DNA of 64,000 bases from Bradysia coprophila (lineage: Eukaryota > Arthropoda > Insecta > Diptera > Sciaridae): assembly GCF_014529535.1 (NCBI RefSeq), contig NW_023503409.1, positions 4,278,390-4,342,389 of the forward strand, given 5' to 3'. Under the pieces are notes generated by a model that was not told the origin of the DNA, did not search any database, and was given only the letters and a program-made list of their open reading frames with translations. The translations under genes were made by a program, and so were the position numbers. Of this stretch, positions 46,375 through 57,236 are shown one piece after another (the first letter of the stretch is position 1; each line of letters starts with the position of its first letter).

Positions 46375-46945
46375 ACTGTTTTCGAAAAATGCCATTGAAA
46401 AGCATTTTTCAAAATCGTCCTCGGCGGCGTAAAAAGGTGTGCCGTCGGAGACCGTTTTTAAAAAACGGCTACGGAGGGCTGACCGGTTAAATTCTCTGAT
46501 TTTGGAAAACGGTCTCGGAGGGCTGATCGGTGATACATCGGAGTTCAATTTAAAAAAACGGCCTTGGAAGGCTGAGCGGCTGATCTGTCGGACGTCTATT
46601 TTGCAAAACACCCTCGTAGGGCTGTCCGGCTGGTCTGTCGGATGTCGATTTTAAAAAACGGCCTCGGAAGGCTGACCGGCTGATCCGTCGGACGTCTATT
46701 TTGCAAAACGGCATCGTAGGACTCTCCGGTTGGTCCGTCGGAGGTCGATTTTAAAAAACGGCCTCGGAAGGCTGACCGGCTGATCCGTCGGACGTCTATT
46801 TTGAAAAACGACCTCGTAGGGCTGACCGGCTGATCCGTCGGAGGTCGATTTTGAAAAACGACCTCGGAGGGCTAACCGGCCGACCCCTCAGAGGTCGATT
46901 TCAAAAAATGGCCTCGCAGGATTGACCGGCCGACTTCTCGGAGGC
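46375..46945. repeat. Minisatellite, 50-bp unit
   Basis: About 11 units of the type AAAACGGCCTCGGAAGGCTG, then ACCGGCTGATCCGTCGGA and a (C/G)GTC(T/G)ATTTT link. Successive ACGGCCTCGG motifs at 46658 and 46758 are 100 bp apart with a variant unit between, so the array has a two-unit higher-order pattern. It is GC-rich against the AT-rich flanks. The ORFs across it are repeat by-products. Confidence 0.85.
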
Positions 46946-46957
46946 TGGGTGCCCCCA

Positions 46958-47058
46958 GGTGCTCCGAGGTGCTCCGTGGTGCTCCGAGGTGCTCCGAGGT
47001 GCTCCGTGGTGCTCCGAGGTGCTCCGAGGTGCGCCAAGGGGCGTCGTGGTGCGCCGAT
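46958..47058. repeat. Decamer satellite GGTGCTCCGA/GGTGCTCCGT
   Basis: Ten tandem 10-bp units directly after the minisatellite. Units ending A and T alternate as A-T-A-A-T-A-A, a 30-bp higher-order repeat, decaying into GGTGCGCCAA-like units on the right. Confidence 0.85.
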
Positions 47059-47065
47059 GTTCAGA

Positions 47066-49043
47066 TTTATATGTATAGAAAAACAACAATATTTTTGAAG
47101 ACATCCGTCCAAAATGATAATCTTGGTATGCAGATGTTATTTCTTATAAGTGGCTTTTCACCATTAGCCACACAGTCTGTAACCATCGTCCAGTATTTGA
47201 TTTAAAAAAATTCACTCGGTTTGAAAATCATTTCGCTATTTCGCATTGTCGTTGCATTCGATAACAGATGCTGATAGCGCGAAAGATTTCATTTAGATTT
47301 AGATTTCATTTAAAAAAATGTGTTCTAAAGTTAGAGCAAATGTAATGCTTAGTTTCCTCTTACCAAAAAAGTACTCCGTGTGAGAGACAAAATTTTTTCT
47401 TTGTTTATTTGACAGCTCGCTCTCTCACAGTTATCTCACGGAGTACTTTTTGTTGAGTGGAGTGGACACTTAAGGGATGCCCTTGTTCGTTACTACCACG
47501 TTATATGGTTTCGTTTTTAACAATACTTAACAAAAATTAATCTTTTTGTGCAGTTGCAAGAACAATTTATTCATCTTATTCATCTGCGTGTTTCAGCGTT
47601 CTACTTTATTGTTAAAATTTATTTATTTTATTCGCAAACTGAAGTTGAAAATACGTGAAGGATCATGCAAATTACATTTACATAAATGAATTTATTCAAC
47701 TTTATGTTTGTTTAATCGAATTATTTTCACATTATCTATTCACTCGAATGTTAAGTTTCAAATGTGTGTATTTTAAGAGATAATAATTAATCTTTACGAA
47801 ACTCCACTAGCGAAAAAGTGAAATCCGACATATTTTCTCATTTGGGCGTTCTTCTGGTTGGTAATGTTCCCACATAAATTTATATTCTCTGACTTTCTTA
47901 CAGTGCATAAAAATTATGCATAAAAATCTAGATTTTCTTTTGTTAAATTTTATGTGAGGACAATTGCAAATTATTTGTCAATGAAGCGGAATTAATGAAA
48001 AATTATTTAAATTTTATCTTGGTCCGTCTATGAAGATTCGATAGTAACTTGAAAATTATCATAGTAGAGTTTTTTATGAAGTCCGAAATCGGAAAACAAA
48101 ATTTTAAGAAATTCTATTTTACGTTTTACTTAAAGAAAAAATAGAGAGCGAGACAATTTTTCACATCACACAGATCAGTACCATTTTACGTTTTGGTTTT
48201 GGTAAATAAAAATTTGTCAGAAAGTTTCACAAATCTGTGAAACCGAACGTGGACATTTTAGTAGTGATTTATCGCTGTACTCAAACCTTCGCCTTATTCA
48301 AATACCAAATTCTGTTAAAATTTGATTTACGATCTAACAACACGAAATCGGTTTTAAATTTTATTTACTGACTTTTCGAATGAAGTTTCAAACGGTTTTG
48401 TTGTCTGAAGTGCCTCGAAATGAGCTGTTTAAAATCTTCATCTTGATGTCTAAAATTTAAAAAAAAATTACAAAATTTTCGACGTTTAACCAATTATTAC
48501 CAAACAAAACATCACCATTTTTACTCCACACATAAGCAACATTAAAAATAGCCCAACAAAAACTAGGTATATCAATGGTGGTATATACGCAAAATTAAAC
48601 TTGTTGGACTTCTTCGTGATTGCTTCAGGCGAATTTTATGTATAATTTTATCATCATGAGATAATGTGGAATGCAAGTTCAAAATTGCTTTTGCTGTTTC
48701 ATCAATATAAATTGTTTGTATATGTGGGTAGAATCACATAATGTTTCTTATGGACAACGTTAAACATTTCTATATATTTACTCTTACGCAGACAACTCTC
48801 TCATCCATTGAAGATGTTTTGATTTGCGTGTAATTATTTGTTATGTTTTTGTCTTGATTGTGTTATTTTTAATGAACTTTTGACTTAGTTTTCCGATTAA
48901 ATCAACAACGTCTGCGAATATCAATCAATTGAGACGGTATAGACACTTCGCGCAATTACAGTTTGTTTGCTTTATAAGAAAAAAGAAACGAATTTGTTTT
49001 TTGCGGTTATTTCATCTAAAGGCTTTCCCAGACAATAAGCATA
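47066..49043. other. AT-rich spacer before the retrotransposon
   Basis: Holds one ~90-bp inverted repeat (47364-47453). Otherwise no coding blocks or repeats are recognised. Confidence 0.5.
47364..47453. repeat. 90-bp inverted repeat (short MITE)
   Basis: CAAAAAAGTACTCCGTG pairs with CACGGAGTACTTTTTGTTG at the other end, and TGTGAGAGA with TCTCTCACA further in. Confidence 0.65.
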
Positions 49044-49048
49044 TCGAT

Positions 49049-49256
49049 TGTTAGAAATTTGGATTAATCAAAGAAGCTTTACGTTATTCAAACAATTTAC
49101 GATCGAAGGAGCTTTTCATTCCGAATAATTTTATGAATTTGATAATTCTGTAATTTTCACCAGAGATTGTAACATTCGAATTTACTCCAATAAACTATTG
49201 TTCTTTTATAAGAAAATCATTTGTTCGATCATTTCCTGCCATTAAAATTTTCGACA
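49049..49256 (+). repeat. 5' LTR
   Basis: 208 bp, TG...CA ends, with an AATAAA polyadenylation signal near 49191. I compared it base by base with the 3' LTR and saw no difference. Confidence 0.95.
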
Positions 49257-49274
49257 TGGCGACCGAGACAGGAC
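49257..49274 (+). other. Primer-binding site
   Basis: TGGCGACCGAGACAGGAC adjoins the LTR. From memory of the insect tRNA-Arg(UCG) 3' end it would be complementary with one mismatch; the tRNA identity is thus inferred. Confidence 0.6.
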
Positions 49275-49333
49275 TATAGGTCGAAGATAATATTGGAAAA
49301 TTCAAAATCAGAAAATTGCAAGACGACGAGAAA

Positions 49334-50767
49334 ATGGAAAACCTCAAGAAACAAAGGAAAACGTTAAGAGCTCTGTTCACAAGAGCTACTACGGAATTGT
49401 TGAAGGAAGTTAATCAGGAGATAACGAAGAAGACGTTGAATATGTATATGGATGCAATCGAGAAGAAATCCGAACAATTAGCCGAAGTCGACAAAGACAT
49501 TTGTGAACTCATGATGGCCGACGAAGATATTTCAGAGGAAGATATTGACAAAGAATTTGAAGGCCGAATCGTGTACGAGAATAAATTGTTTGAATGCCGA
49601 CGAACCGTTGAAGAAATCTTCTCGAAGATAACCGAAAATTCAGAGATCGATACACACAGTAGCAGTGGGCGGAGTCAAGTAGGAGTCAAGACTTCGAAAA
49701 AGTACAAGCTTCCAAAGATCGAATTGAAAAAGTTCAGCGGAGACATCAAGGAATGGTTGTCGTTCTGGGCACAATTCGAAAAAATTCATAATGACGAAGA
49801 CATCGCTGAAGAAGATAAATTTCACTATCTACAACAGTCTACAGAAGAAAAGTCCAAAGCTCGTGAAGTAGTCGACAGTTTTCCAATGACAGCAGCTAAC
49901 TACCAGAAAATGGTCTCGCATTTAAAGAGTCGATTTGGAAACAAGGATATGCTGGTCGAGGTGTACGTGCGCGAATTGCTGAAATTAGTGCTTTCGAATG
50001 CTCTTAATCCGACGAGAATTACGGTCATTTCGTCATTGTATGATAAATTGGAGACACAATTAAGAGCGCTGGAGTCACTGGATGTAACGAGAGACAAATT
50101 CACTGCAATTTTGTACCCACTAGTAGAATCCTGTCTACCCGAAGAATTGTTACGTACATGGCAACGAAATCGAATTGTACCAATTGCGCTACCAGTTACT
50201 AATCAGACTATTGGAGGTGGTGAGGTGGTTGATAGACTCACGCATTTAATGTTGTTTCTCAAAGTGGAGGTGGAGAACGAAGAGAGAATTTCGTTGGCTC
50301 GTTCAGGTTTCTCAGAACAATCGAAACGAAACCAAAAAGAAGAGAAGGCTGCGATCGCCACTGCTGCAGATTTGTTCGTCGGTGCTACAAACGTAAGTTG
50401 TGTATTTTGTGGAAAAGGACATTTCGGCAATCGATGTTTCCTGGCAAAGAAAATGTCTGTTAGTGAACGACAAAGAATAGTAAACGAACGGAAAGGTTGT
50501 CGCACCTGCTTGAACAACGATCATCAAACGAGAGAATGTCCGATGAAGTTAAAATTAAAATGCCATAACTGTGGAGGTGCTCATTTCAAATTCATATGCA
50601 ATGAGACCAGTGACAAAAAAGTAAGCCACGTTGACAAGGCCGTTGACAAACCGGAAAACAATTCAGAGAATTCTACCGAAAAAAATATTCTATCAATCAA
50701 ACAGGAAAACTGTGCAGCGAATTCCACTGATAAAAGAATTCATCAGAGGAAAAATCCACGAACTTAA
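49334..50767 (+). CDS. gag: BEL/Pao Gag
   Basis: 477 residues from the first ATG; the frame is open slightly further upstream without an ATG. A charged, helical N-terminus leads to a Pao-type Gag core (DUF1759-like) around LPKIELKKFSGDIKEWLSFW. Near the C-terminus are three zinc knuckles: CVFCGKGHFGNRC, CRTCLNNDHQTREC and CHNCGGAHFKFIC. These bind element RNA in the virus-like particle. The stop overlaps the pol start in TAATG. Confidence 0.9.
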   Translation: MENLKKQRKTLRALFTRATTELLKEVNQEITKKTLNMYMDAIEKKSEQLAEVDKDICELMMADEDISEEDIDKEFEGRIVYENKLFECRRTVEEIFSKITENSEIDTHSSSGRSQVGVKTSKKYKLPKIELKKFSGDIKEWLSFWAQFEKIHNDEDIAEEDKFHYLQQSTEEKSKAREVVDSFPMTAANYQKMVSHLKSRFGNKDMLVEVYVRELLKLVLSNALNPTRITVISSLYDKLETQLRALESLDVTRDKFTAILYPLVESCLPEELLRTWQRNRIVPIALPVTNQTIGGGEVVDRLTHLMLFLKVEVENEERISLARSGFSEQSKRNQKEEKAAIATAADLFVGATNVSCVFCGKGHFGNRCFLAKKMSVSERQRIVNERKGCRTCLNNDHQTRECPMKLKLKCHNCGGAHFKFICNETSDKKVSHVDKAVDKPENNSENSTEKNILSIKQENCAANSTDKRIHQRKNPRT

Positions 50768-53700
50768 TGGTCAGAGAGGCGTACAAAAACGAAGTTGTGG
50801 TCCTTTCTACGTTTTTGATTCATATCGTTAATGGAAACAAAACTATCACTATACGTTGTGCCATTGATTCTGGATCACAAAGGACATATCTACTGAAGCG
50901 TCACATCAATCATCTTAATTATGAGAAAACTGGCGAAGAAACTCTTTACCACGAACTATTTGGAGGATCAATTGTCAGTACAACTCATAATCGTTACACA
51001 ATCAATGCAAAGAGTTTGGATGGAAGTTACAAGTTATCGTTTGATGTGCTAGATCAAGAACGAATTTGTCATAACGTTCCGAAGATACCTTCGGGTCCTT
51101 GGATACAAGAACTCGAGAAGAAGAAAATCCTTTTGACTGATCTTGGAAATAAATCATCTGAGATTGATTTGTTAATTGGTAGTAATTTGGCTGGAAAATT
51201 GATGTCTGGTTTCCACAAGTTTGACGAAAACAGCGAATTCGGCAAGAATATGGTTGCGATCAATTACAGTTTGGGTTGGACGATAATGGGTGAAATTCCT
51301 AGTTGCAATGTCACGATGAATTCAAGTCTGCTGGTCAAAGATTTGTTTGTCAACGAATTGGACGTATCAGATCTATGGCGATTGGATGTAATCGGAATAA
51401 CGGACGCCGCTGGTTCGAAGGAAAAGGAGCGTAACCTTAAATCAATAGAAGAACAATTTAAAAAGTCGTTAACGGTGAATGACGAAGGACGACAAGAAAT
51501 CAAATTACCATTCGTTAAAGGTTGCCCAACTCTCGGAGAAAACAAAAATTTGGCTGAAAAACAATTGTCATCACTCACAAAGAAGTTAACCCCAGATATG
51601 CGTACGGTGTACCAAAAAGTTTTCGATGATTGGGAAGCAAGAGGAATTATCGAAAAGGTGCCATCGGAACAACGAAATCATCCTGGTCATTATCTCCCAC
51701 ACAAAGCAGTTTACAAGCCCAGCAGCTTAACTACACCAGTGCGTCCAGTATTCGATGCTTCTGCAAAGGACGTCAATTCGATTTCGTTGAATAAATGTTT
51801 GGAAACTGGTCCGAATTTATTAGAGGTAATTTCCACAATAATATTAAGATTTCGAATGCGCAGATTTGGTGTATTGGCCGACATTGAGAAAGCATTCCTT
51901 CAAATAAGTATCGATCCGACGGATCGTGATTATCTACGTTTCCTATGGTGGGATACTGATGGAAATGTTATAGTGTATCGCCACAAAAGATTGGTATTTG
52001 GATTGACTTGCAGTTCATTTATTTTGGCGATGGTAATTAACAACATTTTGGATCACGCTCCAGACGAACTCAAATCAACTGCGATACAACTAAAGGCGTC
52101 TAATTATGTAGACAACTGCATAACGAGTTTGGATGATGAAAATGCAGTTCAAAAGTTCAAAACCGAATCAGTTCAATTAATAGAAATTGGAAAATTCAAC
52201 TTACGCAATTGGGTATCGAATTCGTCATCATCTAACGATACATTAAACAAAGTAATTTCAACACTCGGGTTGACATGGAACCTGGATGAAGATACATTGT
52301 CGTGCGATATCAACAAAGGCATCAAGGAAGGCGTTTCAATTACCAAACGCATGATACTATCCGCAACACACCAAATATTCGATCCCATTGGTATGACACT
52401 GCCGCTGATCATTTGTCCGAAAATCTACATACAACAGTGTTGGGAACTGAAGGTTGGTTGGGATGAAGAATTACCGTTGGACATTTCGAAGAAATTTCGT
52501 AAATGGATTAGTCAATTGGCTGAAATCAAGCAAATCAAAATTCCGAGATGGATCGGATGTACGTCAGGAAACCTGAAGAATTGTACGTTTCACGTATTCA
52601 GCGATGCAAGCAAGGTAATTTATGCAGCAGCCGTGTTTATGAGAATTGAAACAGATGAAGGTGTTCTTGTCAACTTGGTACAAGCTAAAGCTCGGGTGTC
52701 TCCACTGAACACAAAAAAGAAATCTGAATCGAATGATAAAGCGACCACAACAATCGACCAAAAATCCAAAACTGAAAGTGAGGAAGAAGAATCGTTTTCA
52801 ATTCCACGGTTGGAACTACTTGGTTGTCTAATTGGCGTTCGATTGGTCAATTCTGTGAAACACAATTTGGGCATGGAAGATACAAGATGTGTTCATTGGA
52901 CCGATGCGACAGATGCATTGTACTGGATAAAAAATGAAGATTGCTGGGGACCGTTTGTAGCGAATCGAGTAAAAGAAATTCGTGAATCTACAGAAAATAA
53001 CGACTGGAAACATGTACCCGGAAAACAAAATCCTGCAGATATATTGACTCGAGGAGTCAGCGCAAAACGGCTTGTAGAGTCACGTTGGTGGGAAGGACCA
53101 CTCTGGTTGAACAAGCCTGAGAACGAATGGCCATCAACAGTTGCCGTACCGGATCAAGCAATATTACAAAGAGAACGCAAGAAGAAGACAACTTGTAATT
53201 TTTCATTGGCGTTGACAACAGCTGATTCGACATGGTTGACGACATGTAAATTCAAGAACGATTACCAGAAAATTCTTAAAGTTACGGCGTGTATTCTTCG
53301 ATTTCGTCGGAATATATTGGCACCCAAAGAAGATCGAATCAATGGACCGTACACCGCAAACGAATTGAACATCGCTGAGAAACGAATCATTGCTATGATA
53401 CAGAAAGAAACGTTCACGGCAAACGAAAGTGAATTGAAGGACATGGAGGTGTATGCTGATGAAGATAATGTTCTGAGAATCAAGACGAAGTTAACGTTAC
53501 GCGAGGATGATAATTTCTTCATTGCCCCTGCTGTAATCCCAGGCAAACATCCGATCGTACGAGCATTAATCGAATATTACCACCGAAAATATTCTCATGC
53601 TGGAACACAAACAACTATGTCAATTTTGCGAGAAAGATTCTGGGTCATCAGATGTCGAGTGGCAGTCAGAAAAGTCATAAACGATTGTACGATATGCAAA

Positions 53701-54822
53701 CGGTACAGAGGTAAAACGTTCGAAACGAAGCCGACATATTTACCGTTGGAACGAGTACGAGATGCAGCAGTTTATGAAGCGACTGGGGTTGATCTAGCCG
53801 GACCGTTGAATCTTCGTGGTACCGGAAAAGCTTGGATTGTAATTTACACATGCGCGGTATATCGGGCTGTGCATTTGGAGCTTGTTTCGTCAATGTCCAC
53901 GGATTCATTTATTCAATCGTTTCGTCGTTTCATTGCAAGAAGAGGCCGTCCCAGTAGTATGTGGTGTGATAGAGGAACAAACCTTGTTGGCGCCAAGAAC
54001 CAGTTAATGAAATTGGACTGGGATAAAATCAGCAAAGCCGCTGCCGAACTCAAAATCGAATGGAGCTTAAATCCTCCTAAAGCTCCATGGTGGGGAGGAT
54101 GGTGGGAGAGACTGATTGGCGTGGTTAAAAGCATACTCAAACGATGTCTCGGAAATGCTTACTTACATTATGAGGAAATGTTAACCATTTTATGCGACAT
54201 TGAAAGCATCGTTAATGAAAGACCTCTCACTTATCTATCCGAAGATTCGAACGAGTTACGACATCTGTCACCATCATCATTTCTGAAGGACATTCGACAA
54301 AGCGGTGTACCCGATTTGGATGGAGTCGATTCACAGTACATTAATCGGAAAAACAACGTTCGTCAGAAGTTAATGAACGATCTACGGAAGCGATTTCGAC
54401 TGGAATATCTTGGTCAGTTACTGCAACAAAACTCAACAAATGATTGCCATCCGATACAAGAAGGAGAAATCGTGTTAGTTGCTGATCATGACAAAAAGAA
54501 CGTCAACTGGCCACTGGGTAAAATTGTCGCTCTTCACCCAGGTAAAGACAGTGAAGTGAGGGTTGTAACTGTGAAAACTAAAACAGGAACATTAGTGCGA
54601 CCAGTAAAGGGATTGGTTCCGTTAGAAATTCGTTCAAGTGAATTCAGTGGATCATTGGTAACTGGCGAGAAACGAAACTTTTTGGCAAACAACTTATCAA
54701 CACCAAATTCTCAGTCAACCGATTCAATTTCACGATTGCAATCCGACTCGGCATCGGAAGCGACAATTCGTACCACTCGAAGTGGGCGCCAAGTGAAGTT
54801 ACCATCACGGTACGGACAGTAA
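50767..54822 (+). CDS. pol: BEL/Pao Pol (protease, RT, RNase H, integrase)
   Basis: 1,351 residues, no internal stop. Aspartic protease: AIDSGSQRTYL, catalytic Asp34. Reverse transcriptase: first catalytic Asp in LADIEKAFLQI (residue 372), but the YxDD motif reads YVDN (residues 447-450; codon AAC at 52114-52116), which should cripple polymerisation. RNase H: FSDASK, RLELLG, WTDATDALYWI and NPADILTRG. Integrase: an HHCC zinc site ending CTICKRYRG, then the D-D-E core in GVDLAGPL, CDRGTN and WWGGWWERLIGVVK. The C-terminus has a DUF5641-like segment (GEIVLVADHDKKNVNWPLG). The frame is -1 relative to gag, and the start codon overlaps the gag stop, suggesting coupled re-initiation or -1 frameshifting. 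Confidence 0.93.
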   Translation: MVREAYKNEVVVLSTFLIHIVNGNKTITIRCAIDSGSQRTYLLKRHINHLNYEKTGEETLYHELFGGSIVSTTHNRYTINAKSLDGSYKLSFDVLDQERICHNVPKIPSGPWIQELEKKKILLTDLGNKSSEIDLLIGSNLAGKLMSGFHKFDENSEFGKNMVAINYSLGWTIMGEIPSCNVTMNSSLLVKDLFVNELDVSDLWRLDVIGITDAAGSKEKERNLKSIEEQFKKSLTVNDEGRQEIKLPFVKGCPTLGENKNLAEKQLSSLTKKLTPDMRTVYQKVFDDWEARGIIEKVPSEQRNHPGHYLPHKAVYKPSSLTTPVRPVFDASAKDVNSISLNKCLETGPNLLEVISTIILRFRMRRFGVLADIEKAFLQISIDPTDRDYLRFLWWDTDGNVIVYRHKRLVFGLTCSSFILAMVINNILDHAPDELKSTAIQLKASNYVDNCITSLDDENAVQKFKTESVQLIEIGKFNLRNWVSNSSSSNDTLNKVISTLGLTWNLDEDTLSCDINKGIKEGVSITKRMILSATHQIFDPIGMTLPLIICPKIYIQQCWELKVGWDEELPLDISKKFRKWISQLAEIKQIKIPRWIGCTSGNLKNCTFHVFSDASKVIYAAAVFMRIETDEGVLVNLVQAKARVSPLNTKKKSESNDKATTTIDQKSKTESEEEESFSIPRLELLGCLIGVRLVNSVKHNLGMEDTRCVHWTDATDALYWIKNEDCWGPFVANRVKEIRESTENNDWKHVPGKQNPADILTRGVSAKRLVESRWWEGPLWLNKPENEWPSTVAVPDQAILQRERKKKTTCNFSLALTTADSTWLTTCKFKNDYQKILKVTACILRFRRNILAPKEDRINGPYTANELNIAEKRIIAMIQKETFTANESELKDMEVYADEDNVLRIKTKLTLREDDNFFIAPAVIPGKHPIVRALIEYYHRKYSHAGTQTTMSILRERFWVIRCRVAVRKVINDCTICKRYRGKTFETKPTYLPLERVRDAAVYEATGVDLAGPLNLRGTGKAWIVIYTCAVYRAVHLELVSSMSTDSFIQSFRRFIARRGRPSSMWCDRGTNLVGAKNQLMKLDWDKISKAAAELKIEWSLNPPKAPWWGGWWERLIGVVKSILKRCLGNAYLHYEEMLTILCDIESIVNERPLTYLSEDSNELRHLSPSSFLKDIRQSGVPDLDGVDSQYINRKNNVRQKLMNDLRKRFRLEYLGQLLQQNSTNDCHPIQEGEIVLVADHDKKNVNWPLGKIVALHPGKDSEVRVVTVKTKTGTLVRPVKGLVPLEIRSSEFSGSLVTGEKRNFLANNLSTPNSQSTDSISRLQSDSASEATIRTTRSGRQVKLPSRYGQ

Positions 54823-54852
54823 CGTGGTTTTTTCTGCTCGGTAAAAGCCACT

Positions 54853-54860
54853 GGTGGGAG
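54853..54860 (+). other. Possible polypurine tract
   Basis: GGTGGGAG sits directly against the 3' LTR, where plus-strand priming is expected. It is short and contains one T. Confidence 0.4.
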
Positions 54861-55068
54861 TGTTAGAAATTTGGATTAATCAAAGAAGCTTTACGTTATT
54901 CAAACAATTTACGATCGAAGGAGCTTTTCATTCCGAATAATTTTATGAATTTGATAATTCTGTAATTTTCACCAGAGATTGTAACATTCGAATTTACTCC
55001 AATAAACTATTGTTCTTTTATAAGAAAATCATTTGTTCGATCATTTCCTGCCATTAAAATTTTCGACA
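54861..55068 (+). repeat. 3' LTR
   Basis: 208 bp, same sequence as the 5' LTR, followed by the target duplication TCGAT. Confidence 0.95.
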
Positions 55069-55434
55069 TCGATAGTATAATTGTCGGTGATGCAAAATCT
55101 TTTGCTTCATTTGTTAACGTCCACTTTTGGTTATTGTAGAAGGTCACATTAGTCAGAGCTACACTGAATACACAGATCTCGTGAGATCATAGAAAGAATT
55201 CTAAAACTTGCAAGGTTTGTAGATTTGTTTTTTCTGAGAGATATATGGAACGAAAACATTAAAATGCTAGAAAGCAATCAGTGTCCAGAGGGAAGAATTT
55301 ATAGAAAACAGGACATATTTTGAGGAATTTTTATTCTGAAAAATTCCGAATAGTTCGAAGAAAAAAAAAATCGAAAAAGGAATTCAGAATTTTTTGGGAA
55401 CTTCTTCCGAGTTTTTCAGAATTAATAGTATATT

Positions 55435-55525
55435 ACTTCCGAGGTTCCAAGTTGTGTATTTGATAAGTGGGGTGTTACAGCTGTATTCCCCACTTGTCAA
55501 ATACACAACTTGGAACCTCGTAAGT
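55435..55525. repeat. Near-perfect hairpin with ~38-bp stem
   Basis: ACTTCCGAGGTTCCAAGTTG and the bases through GATAAGTGGGG pair with the right arm (CCCCACTTGTCAAATAC through CTCGTAAGT) with two mismatches and a 15-base loop. It could be a tiny MITE or a precursor of small RNA. Confidence 0.7.
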
Positions 55526-57236
55526 ACAATGCTTTACGTGATTAGGCAATGTAAATAAAAATGAAACATGCCGTGACACGTAAAATTCTATAAAATAAAC
55601 CCTGGTATAACACTGCCCACTGCGTACATTGGAACCTGTATTATTACAGCCCTTGTCAACAGTTGTAAGGTATTATCTTCATGCACGTAGTCCTTAGTTG
55701 ACTTTACATTACAACTACTTTGCAGCACGTTTTTGTAATTGATGTTTGTTAAACGTGTCACTAAATTATTAAACTTTTAACTTGAATAAAAACAAAGCTA
55801 CTGCCGTAAATGGACGTAAAATTTGCATCTTAAGAAAACCGATAGGTAAGGTTAATTTTCTGAGAATCTTTGATGCTTGTGACGGATATTTTTTTCTGTC
55901 GCATCGTTGTAAACAAAGATGATTATAGCCGTTTATTATGCTAAACGGTATGTAAACTGCTTGCATATAATGATTACGATTTAAATAAATCGCACGTGAT
56001 GCTTTTATTAAATCAATTTCAAATAAAACTAGAAAGAGCTAAACGTTCATTGTCTATAGGTAATAATGAGAGTCTTGCACATACATAAATTTAAAAGAAA
56101 AACTTGATAGTTTGTATTAAATGAGACGCAGATAAGTTAGATTCATATTATTAGCTTGGCGGCAAGTAAACATATTAAATATATTTCTTTGTGGATTGTG
56201 TTCCATTAACAATATAGTTCTTAAGCCTTGGCCGACATCTGATACTCGATACTCGATGCTATTTTATCAATTACTTTAACCTTCTAGAGGTTAAACGTTG
56301 GAATATTGACGAAAATGAATAGCATCCGAATACTTTGAAAAAATTTATTACGATGACTGTAACTAATACGTTAATTAAGGGGATTAAAGGGAGTAATTCT
56401 AAACAAAATATAGGAATATTAAATGCACGACTCACTCATTCACTGCAATACATGCTCAATTGTTACGATTGATTGATGAGCATCAGGAAATGCGGATTGC
56501 ATTATTTTTTTCGACAGGCATCACATCAAACAAATATTTTAATGCACCCTGCAACATCCCTTCACATTATTTGAAGGCATTATATTGTTACGATCGATTT
56601 TATTACTGGAAAACTTACATTGCACTCGTCAATTCAATCCGCAATTCCCCTTCTATTCCACACATTAGACCTGAATCGAAATTTCAACAAGAGGAGACTA
56701 TTATTTCTAATAAATACAAAAATTAAGGTTCAAATAAATGTGTAAACCGTATTGTTCGGACGCAATCAACTGTTGAGTTTTTTTCTTTCTATTATGCAGT
56801 GGTTAAAAATGAAATCATTGAGAATTATATGGAATTGTTACTCGAACAATGCCATCAAATTAATAGGATAATCGATCAGTTTTTATACAATTGGGCGGAA
56901 AAAATATTAAAAGAGAAAAATATTTTAATAATTTTTTTGTGGATGTTGGATACAAATCGGTTGTGCGATTAAAAGGAGCTTATTGTATTGACGAGACTTA
57001 ATTTAATAATGAACAAGACAAATAAGATTATCTTCGATGATAATCTGATGGTTTGAATGATGTGTGTGATTCGCTATTTAGCTAATGTGGCTTGAAAAGC
57101 AAACTTGTGATCTAGAACGCAAAATTACGGACGGCATATGTTATGGACAGCAACGGCAAAAATAAACGATAGGTCTGACCAACGTTGTCTTTTAGAAAAA
57201 CGCGTGTTAAAACAAAAGAAGTAGCAGATTTCGCAT

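Larger units (their letters stand above)
49049..55068 (+). mobile_element. Complete BEL/Pao LTR retrotransposon
   Basis: 6,020 bp bounded by identical 208-bp LTRs (TGTTAG...CGACA) and the 5-bp target duplication TCGAT (49044-49048 and 55069-55073). It has a tRNA primer-binding site right after the 5' LTR and gag and pol frames in Pao order (protease, reverse transcriptase, RNase H, integrase). There is no envelope frame. LTR identity implies a very recent insertion. Pol carries a change in the reverse-transcriptase active site (see the pol entry). The target site is in gene-poor DNA. Confidence 0.96.

Noticed and set aside
46282..47205. Several overlapping ORFs on both strands at 46.3-47.2 kb
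   Set aside because: They are translations of the 50-bp minisatellite and 10-bp satellite; all frames stay open because of the repeat.
50767..54822. Envelope gene or retroviral (errantivirus-type) identity of the LTR element
   Set aside because: No third ORF follows pol, and the domain order, DUF1759/DUF5641-like regions and three-knuckle Gag fit BEL/Pao.
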